From Candidatus Muproteobacteria bacterium (GTDB lineage: Bacteria > Pseudomonadota > Gammaproteobacteria > Acidiferrobacterales > SPGG2): DNA of 47,946 bases. Shown in pieces: positions 35,825 to 43,922 of the stretch (within the stretch, counting starts at the first letter, position 1; each line of letters begins with the position of its first letter). The translations under genes were made by a program, and so were the position numbers. The notes beneath the pieces were generated by a model that saw nothing but the letters and a program-made list of their open reading frames with translations, was not told the DNA's origin and searched no databases. The stretch lies in contig QKEI01000146.1 of NCBI GenBank assembly GCA_003251795.1, forward strand, positions 1 to 47,946, given 5' to 3'.

Positions 35825-37755
35825 GTTCCGCTCACACTCGACCCCGAGAAGAAACGTTCGACGTCGCCGAGATCACGCGTCATGGGTATTGGCGGTAGGC
35901 TTCCGAGAAAAGCTTTGCCGTAACCCTTTGCCAACAGCCGCGGGTCGCACAATACCAGCACGCCCCGGTCACGCTCGTCACGAATCAATCGACCGACGCC
36001 TTGTTTTAGCGCGATCACTGCAGCCGGCAACTGGTATTCGAGGAACGGATTGCGCCCGGCTTGTTCTAGCGCTTGGCAACGCGCGCGCAAGATGGGCTCG
36101 TCCGGCGAAGCGAAGGGGAGCTTGTCGATGATCACGCAGGACAAGGCCTCACCACGCACATCCACCCCTTCCCAAAAACTACCGGTGCCGAGTAACACCG
36201 CATCGCCGGCCGCGCGAAATCGTTCCAGCAGCTCCGTGCGCGGTGCACTGCCTTGCACCAGCAAGGGATAATCGAGCGTACCGGCGATCGCCTCCGCCGC
36301 CTGGCGCAATGCCCGGTGACTGGTAAATAAGAAGAACGCGCGCCCGCGGCTCGCGCGCAGTACCGGCACCGCCGCTTGCACAACCTGAAGCGTGTAATCG
36401 GCTGCGGCCGGGCTCGGTAATCCCACAGGAATATAAAGCAAGGTGCGTGCTTGATAGTCGAAAGGGCTGTCCCATTGCGCGGTATCAGCATGTTCCAGGC
36501 CCAACTGGGCGCAATAGTGATCGAAACGCTTGCTGACCGTGAGTGTCGCGGAGGTGAAAATCCACGCCTTGTCACCGTCAAGGTGCTGCTGAAACGAGGC
36601 AGCGATGTCCAGCGCAGTCAGATGAAGCGCAAAGCCGCGTGCGGTGGTCTCAAACCAGCACAGGTACTCGGGCGGCGTTGTTTCGGTCAGCGTGAGTAAT
36701 CGATCGAGCAGCTCGCCTGCCCGGCGGCTACAATTGCCGAGCCCGGGACCTCGGACAGCAGCGAGTTCCAGCGTCGCAACCAGCGCCGACAGCTTTTGCC
36801 GCAATCCTACGACCGCCGCATTGACTTGGCCTGTCTCCGCCAGCGCCGCCCACGGCCCGCGCCGAGGTTCAACCCCCATCGCCAGGCGTAGGTCTGCCGT
36901 GGCCTTTTCTAACTCCGCCGCTTGTTCCTTAAGCTGCGGCAGCTCACTATGTTCGCGCACATCCTCGGCAATGCAATCGCGACTCAAACCGATAAGCTGG
37001 TGACTACCTATGCTCACGCCAAAAAAGCCGCTGGCGATCTCGGGTAACTGATGCGCCTCATCAAAGATAATGGCTTCCGCTCCCGGCAGCAGCTGACCGA
37101 AACCTTCTTCGCGCAATGCCAGATCGGCAAAGAACAGGTGATGATTGATGACCACCACATCCGCCTCGAGCGCTTCGCGGCGGGCGCGATTGACGAAGCA
37201 CTCGTGGTAATGCGCACAATTGCTGCCGAGACAGTTCTCTGCGGTGGAAGTCACCAGCGGCCATATCGTGGCATCCTCGGGTACGTCACTGACCTCACTC
37301 AGGTCCCCGCGACGCGTATGACGGGCCCACACACGAATCCGCTGCAGATAACGCTCATCAATATCGCGGTCGCCGTCACAGTGTTGCAAGCGGTGCAGAC
37401 ACAAGTAGTTGGCGCGACCCTTCAGTAGCGCTGCTCTCACGGGAATCTCGAGCAATTCCCGAACCAGTGGCAGATCGCGCTCGAAGATCTGTTCCTGTAG
37501 GTGCTTGGTACCGCTGGAGATTAACAATTTCTTGCCCGACAGTAGCGCCGGTATCAGATAAGCGAAGGTTTTGCCGGTACCGGTACCCGACTCGCCGACA
37601 AAGATACCGTTGTGCGCTAACGCCGCCTCGACGCGTGCCGCCATTTCCTGCTGTCCCCGGCGTGGCTGAAAGCCGGCGAGCCGAGCTGCGAGCGGGCCTA
37701 CAGGCCCGAGGACCTCAGCACTCGTCAGCAGCAGGGAATCCTTAGCTTGCACCAA
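35806..37755 (-). CDS. yoaA: ATP-dependent DNA helicase, DinG/YoaA type
   Basis: XPD-like superfamily 2 helicase of 649 residues. Walker A ESGTGTGKT (about 55-63), four likely Fe-S cysteines C119, C175, C180 and C186, DEAH box 232-235, and C-terminal motifs including GTGSFWEGVDVRGE and QGVGRLIRDERD. The size and neighbour tsaB point to YoaA more than DinG. The role is unwinding D-loops/R-loops and repair. Start TTG 37755 or GTG 37752; the ribosome site is weak. The stop codon lies in the loop of the terminator hairpin. Confidence 0.92.
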   Translation of the reverse strand: MVQAKDSLLLTSAEVLGPVGPLAARLAGFQPRRGQQEMAARVEAALAHNGIFVGESGTGTGKTFAYLIPALLSGKKLLISSGTKHLQEQIFERDLPLVRELLEIPVRAALLKGRANYLCLHRLQHCDGDRDIDERYLQRIRVWARHTRRGDLSEVSDVPEDATIWPLVTSTAENCLGSNCAHYHECFVNRARREALEADVVVINHHLFFADLALREEGFGQLLPGAEAIIFDEAHQLPEIASGFFGVSIGSHQLIGLSRDCIAEDVREHSELPQLKEQAAELEKATADLRLAMGVEPRRGPWAALAETGQVNAAVVGLRQKLSALVATLELAAVRGPGLGNCSRRAGELLDRLLTLTETTPPEYLCWFETTARGFALHLTALDIAASFQQHLDGDKAWIFTSATLTVSKRFDHYCAQLGLEHADTAQWDSPFDYQARTLLYIPVGLPSPAAADYTLQVVQAAVPVLRASRGRAFFLFTSHRALRQAAEAIAGTLDYPLLVQGSAPRTELLERFRAAGDAVLLGTGSFWEGVDVRGEALSCVIIDKLPFASPDEPILRARCQALEQAGRNPFLEYQLPAAVIALKQGVGRLIRDERDRGVLVLCDPRLLAKGYGKAFLGSLPPIPMTRDLGDVERFFSGSSVSGTNKKGG

Positions 37756-37877
37756 AATCGTTTACCAAAGCATTGTCGGCGACGCGCCTGAACGCGTAGC
37801 ATAACACTATGTCCGGGTGCTTCACGTTAGTCGCCCTACGCGAACGGTTGGTCGCAGCGCTGATCCGGGGATCGACC

Positions 37878-38888
37878 ATGTTGTGGTTGCGAACGCGCAG
37901 CTTAGCCGTCCCGATCACCCTCGCTATTCCTGTCCTCCTCGCCTCTATCGGAACGAGCCTAGCCGCCGACAACCAGTCAAGAATCAGCGACGTGCTTTCC
38001 GCTGTTGTCGGCGTGCGTACCCAAGTACCGGCTTCTGCCCGTACGGCCGAGACTCTTGGTACCGAACGCGAAGGCTCGGGGGTCGTGATCGACGATCAAG
38101 GGCTGATCCTTACCATTGGCTACCTGATACTCGAAGCCTCACACGCAGACATTACACTCGCTGACGGTAAGAGCTTACCGGTGCAGATCATAGCGTATGA
38201 TCACAACTCCGGTTTTGGCTTGTTGCGCGCGAATCGGCCACTCGATGTCAAACCGATGAAGCTCGGCGATTCCGGGGCCTTGCAGGAATCGGCGCGAGTG
38301 CTGGTCTCAGGATTCGGGGGTGCCGAGGCTGCGCGCCCCGCGCTTGTCGTCTCGCGGCGCTCGTTCGCCGGCTACTGGGAGTACCTGCTCGAGGAAGCCA
38401 TATTTACCGCACCGCCGTACGAGAATTTCGGCGGTGCCGCGCTGATCGGGCCGGAAGGCGAGCTGCTCGGCATCGGTTCACTTATAGTCGGCGATGCCAT
38501 GCGCGGCGAGCGCGCGGTTCCAGGCAACATGTTTGTACCGATCGACATACTCAAGCCCATACTACCTGATATGCTGAAGATCGGACGCTCCTCGGCGCCG
38601 CCGCGACCCTGGCTTGGCATCTACAGCGAAGAACACCGTGGACACCTATTCGTCACGCGCCTGGCTGGCGGTGGACCAGCCGCTGATGCCGGGATTCAGA
38701 TCGACGACATGATTCTCAAGATCGATGATCGCCCTGTCACCTCGATGGAGGACTTCTATCGCAAGCTGTGGGCAACGGGCCAAGCGGGCGTGGAAGTGCA
38801 ACTACTCGTGCTGCGCAATGCGCAGCTGCTTTCGATTAAAGTTCGCAGCGGTAATCGTTACTCCTGGCTGCGACTGAATCCAATTTAG
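37878..38888 (+). CDS. HtrA-like PDZ protein lacking the catalytic triad
   Basis: Exported 336-residue protein with signal peptide (cleavage near SLAA-D31), a trypsin-like fold (about 35-230) and a PDZ domain (about 243-325). Aligned by its S1C landmarks, all three catalytic residues are replaced: His by Y82 (GLILTIGYLI), Asp by G112 (DHNSGFGLLR), Ser by F184 (ENFGGA). So it should be a pseudoprotease with binding or scaffold role. The ATG 37878 has GGGGA eight bases before it; ATG 37809 is less likely. Divergent from dinG, convergent with the next gene. Confidence 0.85.
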   Translation: MLWLRTRSLAVPITLAIPVLLASIGTSLAADNQSRISDVLSAVVGVRTQVPASARTAETLGTEREGSGVVIDDQGLILTIGYLILEASHADITLADGKSLPVQIIAYDHNSGFGLLRANRPLDVKPMKLGDSGALQESARVLVSGFGGAEAARPALVVSRRSFAGYWEYLLEEAIFTAPPYENFGGAALIGPEGELLGIGSLIVGDAMRGERAVPGNMFVPIDILKPILPDMLKIGRSSAPPRPWLGIYSEEHRGHLFVTRLAGGGPAADAGIQIDDMILKIDDRPVTSMEDFYRKLWATGQAGVEVQLLVLRNAQLLSIKVRSGNRYSWLRLNPI

Positions 38889-38901
38889 TCGGTACCCTTC
38901 C

Positions 38902-40635
38902 TTAGCGCGCTTTGCTGGGCTCATCCAGTTGCACGCCCTGGGAAAGCGCGGAAACCTCCTCGCTACTCAGGGTAACGGGCGGCAGTTCGTTTACCCCTTC
39001 CGGTACGCGCCAGCCGCACCGGCAGCGCGTCGCGTTCGCAGCAATGGTCGTACTACATAAGGGGCATTCTATCGGAGAGAACGCCACCGTGAGCTCGTTG
39101 CCGTTGCGGGCAGTTGGCTTGGCGAGCTCAAGTGCCGGAATCTCACGTTCGTGATTCGGCACGCGCCAACCGCACAGGCAACGATCGGCATTGGCAGACA
39201 AGGTCGCGGAACACAAGGCGCATTCGATCTCGTTCGCCGGAGCCTCGCGCTGCAGCCAACGCGCGGCGGTCACTGCTTTCTCGATCTTCGCCGCTTGTAT
39301 CGCTCGGAACGTCTTGGTTGGTTGTGGGTGTTGTTTCACCTCAACCGGGTGCGCGCTAGTCGAAGCCGGTTTCACCGGTGGCGGAGGCATATGGGCGGGC
39401 GGCTTCGCCATAGGCGAGGGCGCGGTCGGCCTCGGCGTTGCCGGCTTAACTCGCGTCGTAGTAGTAGCGCTACGTCGCGCGTTCACAGTAACACCGGGCT
39501 TCAGCGTGGCAGTTGGCCGCGTGGGTAGGGCTCTCGTCGCGATTGGCGGTAGGTTGAGCTTGGGTGGCGTGCGCGCGGCTCGGAATTTCCCCGTCTCACG
39601 TCGTTGCTGCATCGCGTGCGCCGCCTGCCGTGCACTCTGTGCGGCCGCTTTTGCCATGTGTTTGACCGCTCTGTTGGCACCACGTGCGGCGGCGCGTCCG
39701 GCCTTCTTGGCGCCGCTAGCCGCTACGCGTCCGGCTTGTTTGGCACCATGCGCCGCTGCACGGCCGATCCTCTTGACGGCCTTCTTGGCACTGCGCGCGG
39801 TTGCCCTCGCCACTCGCCGGGCCGCCTTGGCGGCCATCTTCTTGGCAGCGTCGCGCCACGGCGAACCGTCGAAGACCATTTTCGTTTCGAATACCTTGAC
39901 GCCGTTGTTGCGAAGAGGCGCGGGTGTCAACGCCTGCGGCGGCACCGTCATCGTCAGTACGGGAATCGGCGGCTTGTCGTCATCAGGACGATGGGCGTTG
40001 CTACCGACAGTTGTTGACGGCAAGGATAAGGTGCTCCCCGCTGCGGCTGCAAACTTCGAGGTGTCAGTTTGCGTGTGGGGCGCGGCGTCACTTCTCCGCA
40101 GCGGGGGCATCATACGGTTGTTGTCGTGTTTCGGCATCCATCGCTCTTTTGGCCGAAGCGCAACGGTGGGGCGCGCAGTCGTGCCGCTCATTGGCATCGT
40201 CGGTCGTGTCATTGCGCTAGGCGACGTTACAGACGGTAGCTTGGCACTCGATACCTTATCAGGCATGAGTGAGCTGCGCATGGCGAAGGAAGCTCCGGCC
40301 GCGTGCGCAACTTGCGCCGCTTTGAGTCGTTGTTTGACGAGACCGGCGGCAGCCCTTCCTGCGGCTTGCTTGGTACGCAATGCCTCGATCGCCTTACGCT
40401 GATTCTCCGGATCGAGCTCGGCAGCGTGCGCAGCCACGCGGGCGGTTTCTTGGGCCTGAGCGAGACGCGCCTCAAGGTACTCCTCGAAAAGTTTCTCTTC
40501 GCGCGCGATACGCTCCAAAGTCATGGAACGCTCATCTCCACCAGCGGAATCGAACAAGTAACCACACGTGCAGCGCATGGTGGCGGCCGTGCTGCTCGCC
40601 ATACATTGAGGACAGGTTTTGTCGTAAATGCCCAC
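38902..40635 (-). CDS. Three-zinc-ribbon protein with histone H1-like repeat
   Basis: Unknown 577-residue protein. Zinc ribbon 1: C8, C11, C22, C24. Ribbon 2: C472, C475, C486, C488. Ribbon 3: C524, C527, C538, C540; all of CxxC...CxCG type, and 2 and 3 both end GWRVP. Between lie a charged helix (about 35-110), Pro/Thr/Ser-rich linkers, and an Ala/Lys/Arg segment (260-346) with 11-residue units such as SGAKKAGRAAA, like histone H1 tails. GTG start with CGGGA upstream. No signal peptide or membrane segment. Likely cytoplasmic and nucleic-acid binding (inference). Confidence 0.8.
   Translation of the reverse strand: MGIYDKTCPQCMASSTAATMRCTCGYLFDSAGGDERSMTLERIAREEKLFEEYLEARLAQAQETARVAAHAAELDPENQRKAIEALRTKQAAGRAAAGLVKQRLKAAQVAHAAGASFAMRSSLMPDKVSSAKLPSVTSPSAMTRPTMPMSGTTARPTVALRPKERWMPKHDNNRMMPPLRRSDAAPHTQTDTSKFAAAAGSTLSLPSTTVGSNAHRPDDDKPPIPVLTMTVPPQALTPAPLRNNGVKVFETKMVFDGSPWRDAAKKMAAKAARRVARATARSAKKAVKRIGRAAAHGAKQAGRVAASGAKKAGRAAARGANRAVKHMAKAAAQSARQAAHAMQQRRETGKFRAARTPPKLNLPPIATRALPTRPTATLKPGVTVNARRSATTTTRVKPATPRPTAPSPMAKPPAHMPPPPVKPASTSAHPVEVKQHPQPTKTFRAIQAAKIEKAVTAARWLQREAPANEIECALCSATLSANADRCLCGWRVPNHEREIPALELAKPTARNGNELTVAFSPIECPLCSTTIAANATRCRCGWRVPEGVNELPPVTLSSEEVSALSQGVQLDEPSKAR
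39598..39858 (-). repeat. Coding repeat: 11-residue Ala/Lys/Arg units
   Basis: This segment encodes residues 260-346 of the zinc-ribbon protein. Successive 11-residue units (HGAKQAGRVAA, SGAKKAGRAAA, RGANRAVKHMA) give a roughly 33-bp degenerate DNA period. Eleven residues equal three helical turns, which would put the basic residues on one face. Confidence 0.7.
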
Positions 40636-40926
40636 GACAGTCCCGAGTTGCGCTGGCGTGCCTAATTAAGCGGCTCAGGGTTTGTGGGATAAGCCCTTAC
40701 AGATACACAGATGGATGAGGACAGTTCTGAGGGCCTGCGCGCGTTTCCTAAGCGGTTGTGGGGTATGACCCCCAGTCTCAAATCCTCCATGACACGTACC
40801 CCTCCGTGGGTTATGGCAGGTCTTTTAAGAAATATTGCATAGCCCAAGGGGATGCGACAGTGGCTTCAGATAATCGCCCCCATTCAGCAGATGAGCGGCC
40901 GGCGCGGTTCCCGTCTGTACTGCCAC
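40636..40926. other. Gene-free stretch
   Basis: About 290 bp upstream of the zinc-ribbon gene. It contains a TGGGG/CCCCA hairpin near 40758-40773 without a T-run. A 61-codon minus-strand frame (40662-40847) has no family likeness or ribosome site, and I do not call it. No clear promoter seen. Confidence 0.5.
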
Positions 40927-41205
40927 CTAATTGGGTTGCGGACGGCGCCGACGTTCCTTGAGAGCCCGCGTGATTCTTTCAGTCAGCAATTCCCGGTCCG
41001 CCTGTTGCAGCGCGTTGATCCACGTCCGGATCTCCCTTTCCGGGGGCAGGAATCCTTCCATCACCATATCAAGGGCAAGTGCCAACAACTCGCCCTCACT
41101 GGACTTGCGGAAAACTGGAAACTCACGCTGCAGGTAGGCGGCCAGAATCTCGGCATAGGCCCACTGCCACTGGTTACTGTCAGCAACGTTATCCGGCACG
41201 GTCAT
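40927..41205 (-). CDS. Hypothetical protein, 92 residues
   Basis: Small soluble, mostly helical protein: NQWQWAYAEILAAYLQREF, a middle helix SEGELLALALDMVMEGFL, and a very basic end (ALKERRRRPQPN). No signal peptide, membrane segment or motif that I recognise. It lies upstream of the zinc-ribbon gene on the same strand but 291 bp away. Codon use looks like the neighbours. Real coding is likely but not certain. Confidence 0.55.
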   Translation of the reverse strand: MTVPDNVADSNQWQWAYAEILAAYLQREFPVFRKSSEGELLALALDMVMEGFLPPEREIRTWINALQQADRELLTERITRALKERRRRPQPN

Positions 41206-41501
41206 CCTCGCAGGCCGGGATTATCGACAAAGCAAGCGGGTTCCTACATGGCGCTCTACGCCAATTGCTATCCCTCTACGCCACTCCTCGGCGTGTGAGC
41301 CGCGCCTGTCCGTGCCGGCACCAACCAGCGCCAATTTCCGCGCGTTTCATAGTCGAGCGTCCCGCCAAGTCGTCACTTAAGTCACAGAATTTGCACACTA
41401 TTTAATATGAGTCGGTTTGGCATGGAATATGCCCCATTTTTCCCGTGAAGGCGGGGCCATGCAGGCCCGCGCCTAACAGGGGCCCATGGGGCCATGCGCT
41501 C
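41206..41501. other. Intergenic region with sigma-54-like element
   Basis: About 295 bp between two divergent orphan genes. Apart from the sigma-54-like/palindromic element at 41418-41433 I see no gene or RNA. Confidence 0.5.
41418..41433 (+). promoter_or_regulatory. Sigma-54-like -24/-12 promoter or palindromic operator
   Basis: TGGCAT-N5-ATGCC: GG and GC are spaced 12 bp apart as in the consensus TGGCAC-N5-TTGCW. The same bases form a perfect inverted repeat GGCAT-N5-ATGCC, so an operator is the alternative. It is about 70 bp before the ATG at 41502. Confidence 0.4.
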
Positions 41502-41999
41502 ATGCACGTGATTTCTGACCTGATGTCGCTGTTCGTAGCGATCGCCGTGACCTATCTCGGGGCACGGCTGTGGAGACATATGCTTCCGCGATTAGCGACC
41601 TGGTGGGGATTTCTAGGACCGCAACAACAGAAGTCACCTAGCACCGACGCCAGTCCACGCCCCGCGGTTACGCCCACGAGGAACGCCGTGCCGGCGGCCG
41701 AAACTGGGGAACCTACCAGCGACAGCGCGTGTGGGAACGGCACCTTTGAAATCCTGTTCGAGATTAACGGCATGACCGTCGATCCCAGCAAACTCAAACA
41801 TATCGTCGGCAAGACTCTGCTGAAGACGATTCACAAATCAGTCAAGAGGCGCGCCGGTCAGGTGCGCTGCCCGCAGCATGGCTCAGCACCCAAAATCGTC
41901 GTCACCGGCAAATCCCTGGGTAATCTGTCCTGGCAGGCGCCGGAGTGCTGTGCAACGATGCAGGCTTTGTTGAAACAAACGTTGCAAAACGGCTTGTGA
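41502..41999 (+). CDS. Membrane-anchored protein with CPxHG...CC domain
   Basis: Orphan protein of 165 residues. One N-terminal membrane helix (about 3-22), a Pro/Thr/Ala linker (about 40-78), and a C-terminal domain (about 80-163) with C123-P-Q-H126-G and C149-C150, which could bind a metal or form a thiol centre. I do not know a function for this pattern. A GTG start at 41445 would add 19 residues but would lie at the predicted sigma-54 transcription start, so ATG 41502 is preferred. Confidence 0.65.
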   Translation: MHVISDLMSLFVAIAVTYLGARLWRHMLPRLATWWGFLGPQQQKSPSTDASPRPAVTPTRNAVPAAETGEPTSDSACGNGTFEILFEINGMTVDPSKLKHIVGKTLLKTIHKSVKRRAGQVRCPQHGSAPKIVVTGKSLGNLSWQAPECCATMQALLKQTLQNGL

Positions 42000-42083
42000 C
42001 AACCGGGCGCACGCCAGTGCCGAGGCGCTCGCTACCGACTCGTTCAACCCCCTCACCCCACATGCTAGACTGCCGGCGTCTTG

Positions 42084-42584
42084 ATGACGAACGAGATTGC
42101 TTCACACATGGATACTCTGCGCATCCCGCAGCGTATGGTACCGGTGCGCGTGTTATTAGCGGATTCACAAGTTGTGGAAGGGGGTTTCTACGTACCGGCC
42201 GTCGGTCCCGACGGCCGACCCGGGCGCCTGCTTGACCGTCTCAACGATGATGCAGAAGAATTCGTGCCGCTGGCGGGCCGCTATGAAACGCTGCTCAGCA
42301 AGTCTTCCATAGTTCACGTACAGCTGGCGAGCGGGCATGAGCGCGTCGAGGGCATCGAGGATACGCTAGCGCGCGAACAACAGGTGCGGCTAGTACTGAG
42401 GCGGGGTAGTCCCGTGCAGGGATGGATTCGCTATCTGATGCCCGAGGAAAAAGCGCGTTTGCTCGACTATCTGAACGTAGCGCCCCGCTTTATCCCGCTA
42501 ATCGGCACGCGGCGCGTGACCGTGGTGAACCGGTGTTTCATTGTCAGTGTTCAGGAATTGACCGGCGTGTCAGCGGTCAAGTAG
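42084..42584 (+). CDS. Protein with two tandem copies of one small domain
   Basis: Soluble protein of 166 residues, function unknown. Residues about 19-81 and 100-159 are two copies of one unit: VRVLLADSQVVEGG / VRLVLRRGSPVQGW, then RLLDRLN / RLLDYLN, then EEFVPLAG / PRFIPLIG, then IVHVQL / IVSVQEL. The unit looks like a small beta barrel. Start may be ATG 42084 or ATG 42108. It ends 15 bp before cinA and may be co-transcribed with it. Confidence 0.7.
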   Translation: MTNEIASHMDTLRIPQRMVPVRVLLADSQVVEGGFYVPAVGPDGRPGRLLDRLNDDAEEFVPLAGRYETLLSKSSIVHVQLASGHERVEGIEDTLAREQQVRLVLRRGSPVQGWIRYLMPEEKARLLDYLNVAPRFIPLIGTRRVTVVNRCFIVSVQELTGVSAVK

Positions 42585-42599
42585 TCAGTCAGAACCGAG

Positions 42600-43922
42600 A
42601 TGAACGACCACAACCTAGCGAAACCTGTAGCCGCCATTATTTCTACCGGCGACGAGCTGGTAACCGGTCGCACCGTTGACACTAATGCCACGTTTATCGC
42701 CGAACGACTGGGCGCTATCGGCATCGAGGTCTGCTCGGTAATCACGGTCGGTGACTACCCTGACCGAATCGTTTGGGCCTGGCAGCACTCGCTTGCTCAT
42801 GCCGACGTGGTCATTTCAACCGGTGGTCTCGGACCAACAGCGGATGATCTGACGAGCGAGAGCGTTGCACGTGTGGCCGGGACGCAGCTCAAACTCGATC
42901 AGTCTGAGGCGGAGCGCATCCGTCAACATTTCCAGAAAGTCGGTCGCCCTATGCCGGAGAACAATCTCAAGCAAGCGCTGTTCCCCATCGGCGCCGAGAT
43001 TGTGCCGAACAAGCTTGGCACCGCCGCCGGTTACCGTCTGGTTGTACCAATGAACGAGCGGCGTCCTGTTGCGGTTGTGCTGCCCGGTGTGCCGCGGGAG
43101 ATGAAGGCGATGTTGGAGGATCAGGTGATCCCCTGGTTGCTGCAGCAGGCCCCGGAGGATCGCTGCACGCTGTCCCGTACCTTTCAAACTTTCGGCATGA
43201 GCGAGTCGGCGCTGGATGAGGCGCTAGAAGGTGCTATCGATCCGAGCAAGGGCAGGCTTTCTTTTCGCGCGAGCTTCCCACAAGTGTCGGTGCGTGTGAC
43301 TGTGACCGACACGCGCACAGACGCCGAACACCGACTTGATGGGCTGGCGCAGATCGTGCGCGAGCGCTTGGGCGCGGCGGTAATCGCCGAAGGCGAAACC
43401 ACGATGGAAGAGGTCGTTGGTAAACTGCTGCGCGAGCACCGACGCACGCTGACAGTCGCCGAGTCCTGTAGCGGTGGTTTGGTCGGTAATCGCATCACCA
43501 ACGTCCCCGGTAGCAGCGACTACTTTGTCGGTGGCGTGATCGCCTACAGCAACGAGCTCAAGCAACGTCTGCTCGGCGTTCAGGAGCGCACACTGACGAC
43601 GCATGGTGCTGTTAGTGAAGAAACGGCGCGTGAGATGGCGCTTGGCGCGCGCCGTGCCACGGGTGCCGACCTCGGCATCGCCACGACCGGCATTGCTGGC
43701 CCCGATGGTGGCACCGCAGAAAAACCGGTCGGTACAGTTGCGATCGCTCTAGCAGCGGACGGACTCGACGACGGTGTGCGCTCACGGGTATATCGGTTGT
43801 GGGGTAATCGAGAATGGGTGAAGCTTTTGACCTCACAGGTGGCGCTTGATTGGGTGAGACGCTACCTCTTGGGCCTAGACCCACTCACATCGGTGTTCGG
43901 CATGCGCGGGCGCAAACGTTAG
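42600..43922 (+). CDS. cinA: CinA-like competence/damage-inducible protein, NMN amidohydrolase
   Basis: Two-domain protein of 440 residues. The N-terminal MoaB/CogF-like domain (about 10-175; STGDELVTGRTVDTN, STGGLGPTADDLT) is known in other CinA proteins as an ADP-ribose pyrophosphatase. The C-terminal PncC domain (about 275-430; AESCSGGLVGNRIT, GGVIAYSNELK, TTGIAGPDGGTAEKPVGTV) deamidates NMN in pyridine-nucleotide salvage. It is not beside recA here. Overlaps the convergent acyl-CoA dehydrogenase by 4 bp. Confidence 0.94.
   Translation: MNDHNLAKPVAAIISTGDELVTGRTVDTNATFIAERLGAIGIEVCSVITVGDYPDRIVWAWQHSLAHADVVISTGGLGPTADDLTSESVARVAGTQLKLDQSEAERIRQHFQKVGRPMPENNLKQALFPIGAEIVPNKLGTAAGYRLVVPMNERRPVAVVLPGVPREMKAMLEDQVIPWLLQQAPEDRCTLSRTFQTFGMSESALDEALEGAIDPSKGRLSFRASFPQVSVRVTVTDTRTDAEHRLDGLAQIVRERLGAAVIAEGETTMEEVVGKLLREHRRTLTVAESCSGGLVGNRITNVPGSSDYFVGGVIAYSNELKQRLLGVQERTLTTHGAVSEETAREMALGARRATGADLGIATTGIAGPDGGTAEKPVGTVAIALAADGLDDGVRSRVYRLWGNREWVKLLTSQVALDWVRRYLLGLDPLTSVFGMRGRKR

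Noticed and set aside
39191..40402. 403-codon plus-strand open frame opposite the zinc-ribbon gene
   Set aside because: The minus-strand product has three well-formed zinc ribbons, a ribosome site and ordered domains; the plus-strand frame is low-complexity Ala/Gly/Val/Arg text arising from the codon bias of its complement.
40758..40773. TGGGG/CCCCA hairpin
   Set aside because: No T-run follows on either strand, so it is not called a terminator.
40662..40847. 61-codon minus-strand frame in the gap before the zinc-ribbon gene
   Set aside because: No ribosome site, no recognisable family, and low-complexity composition; not enough to call a gene.
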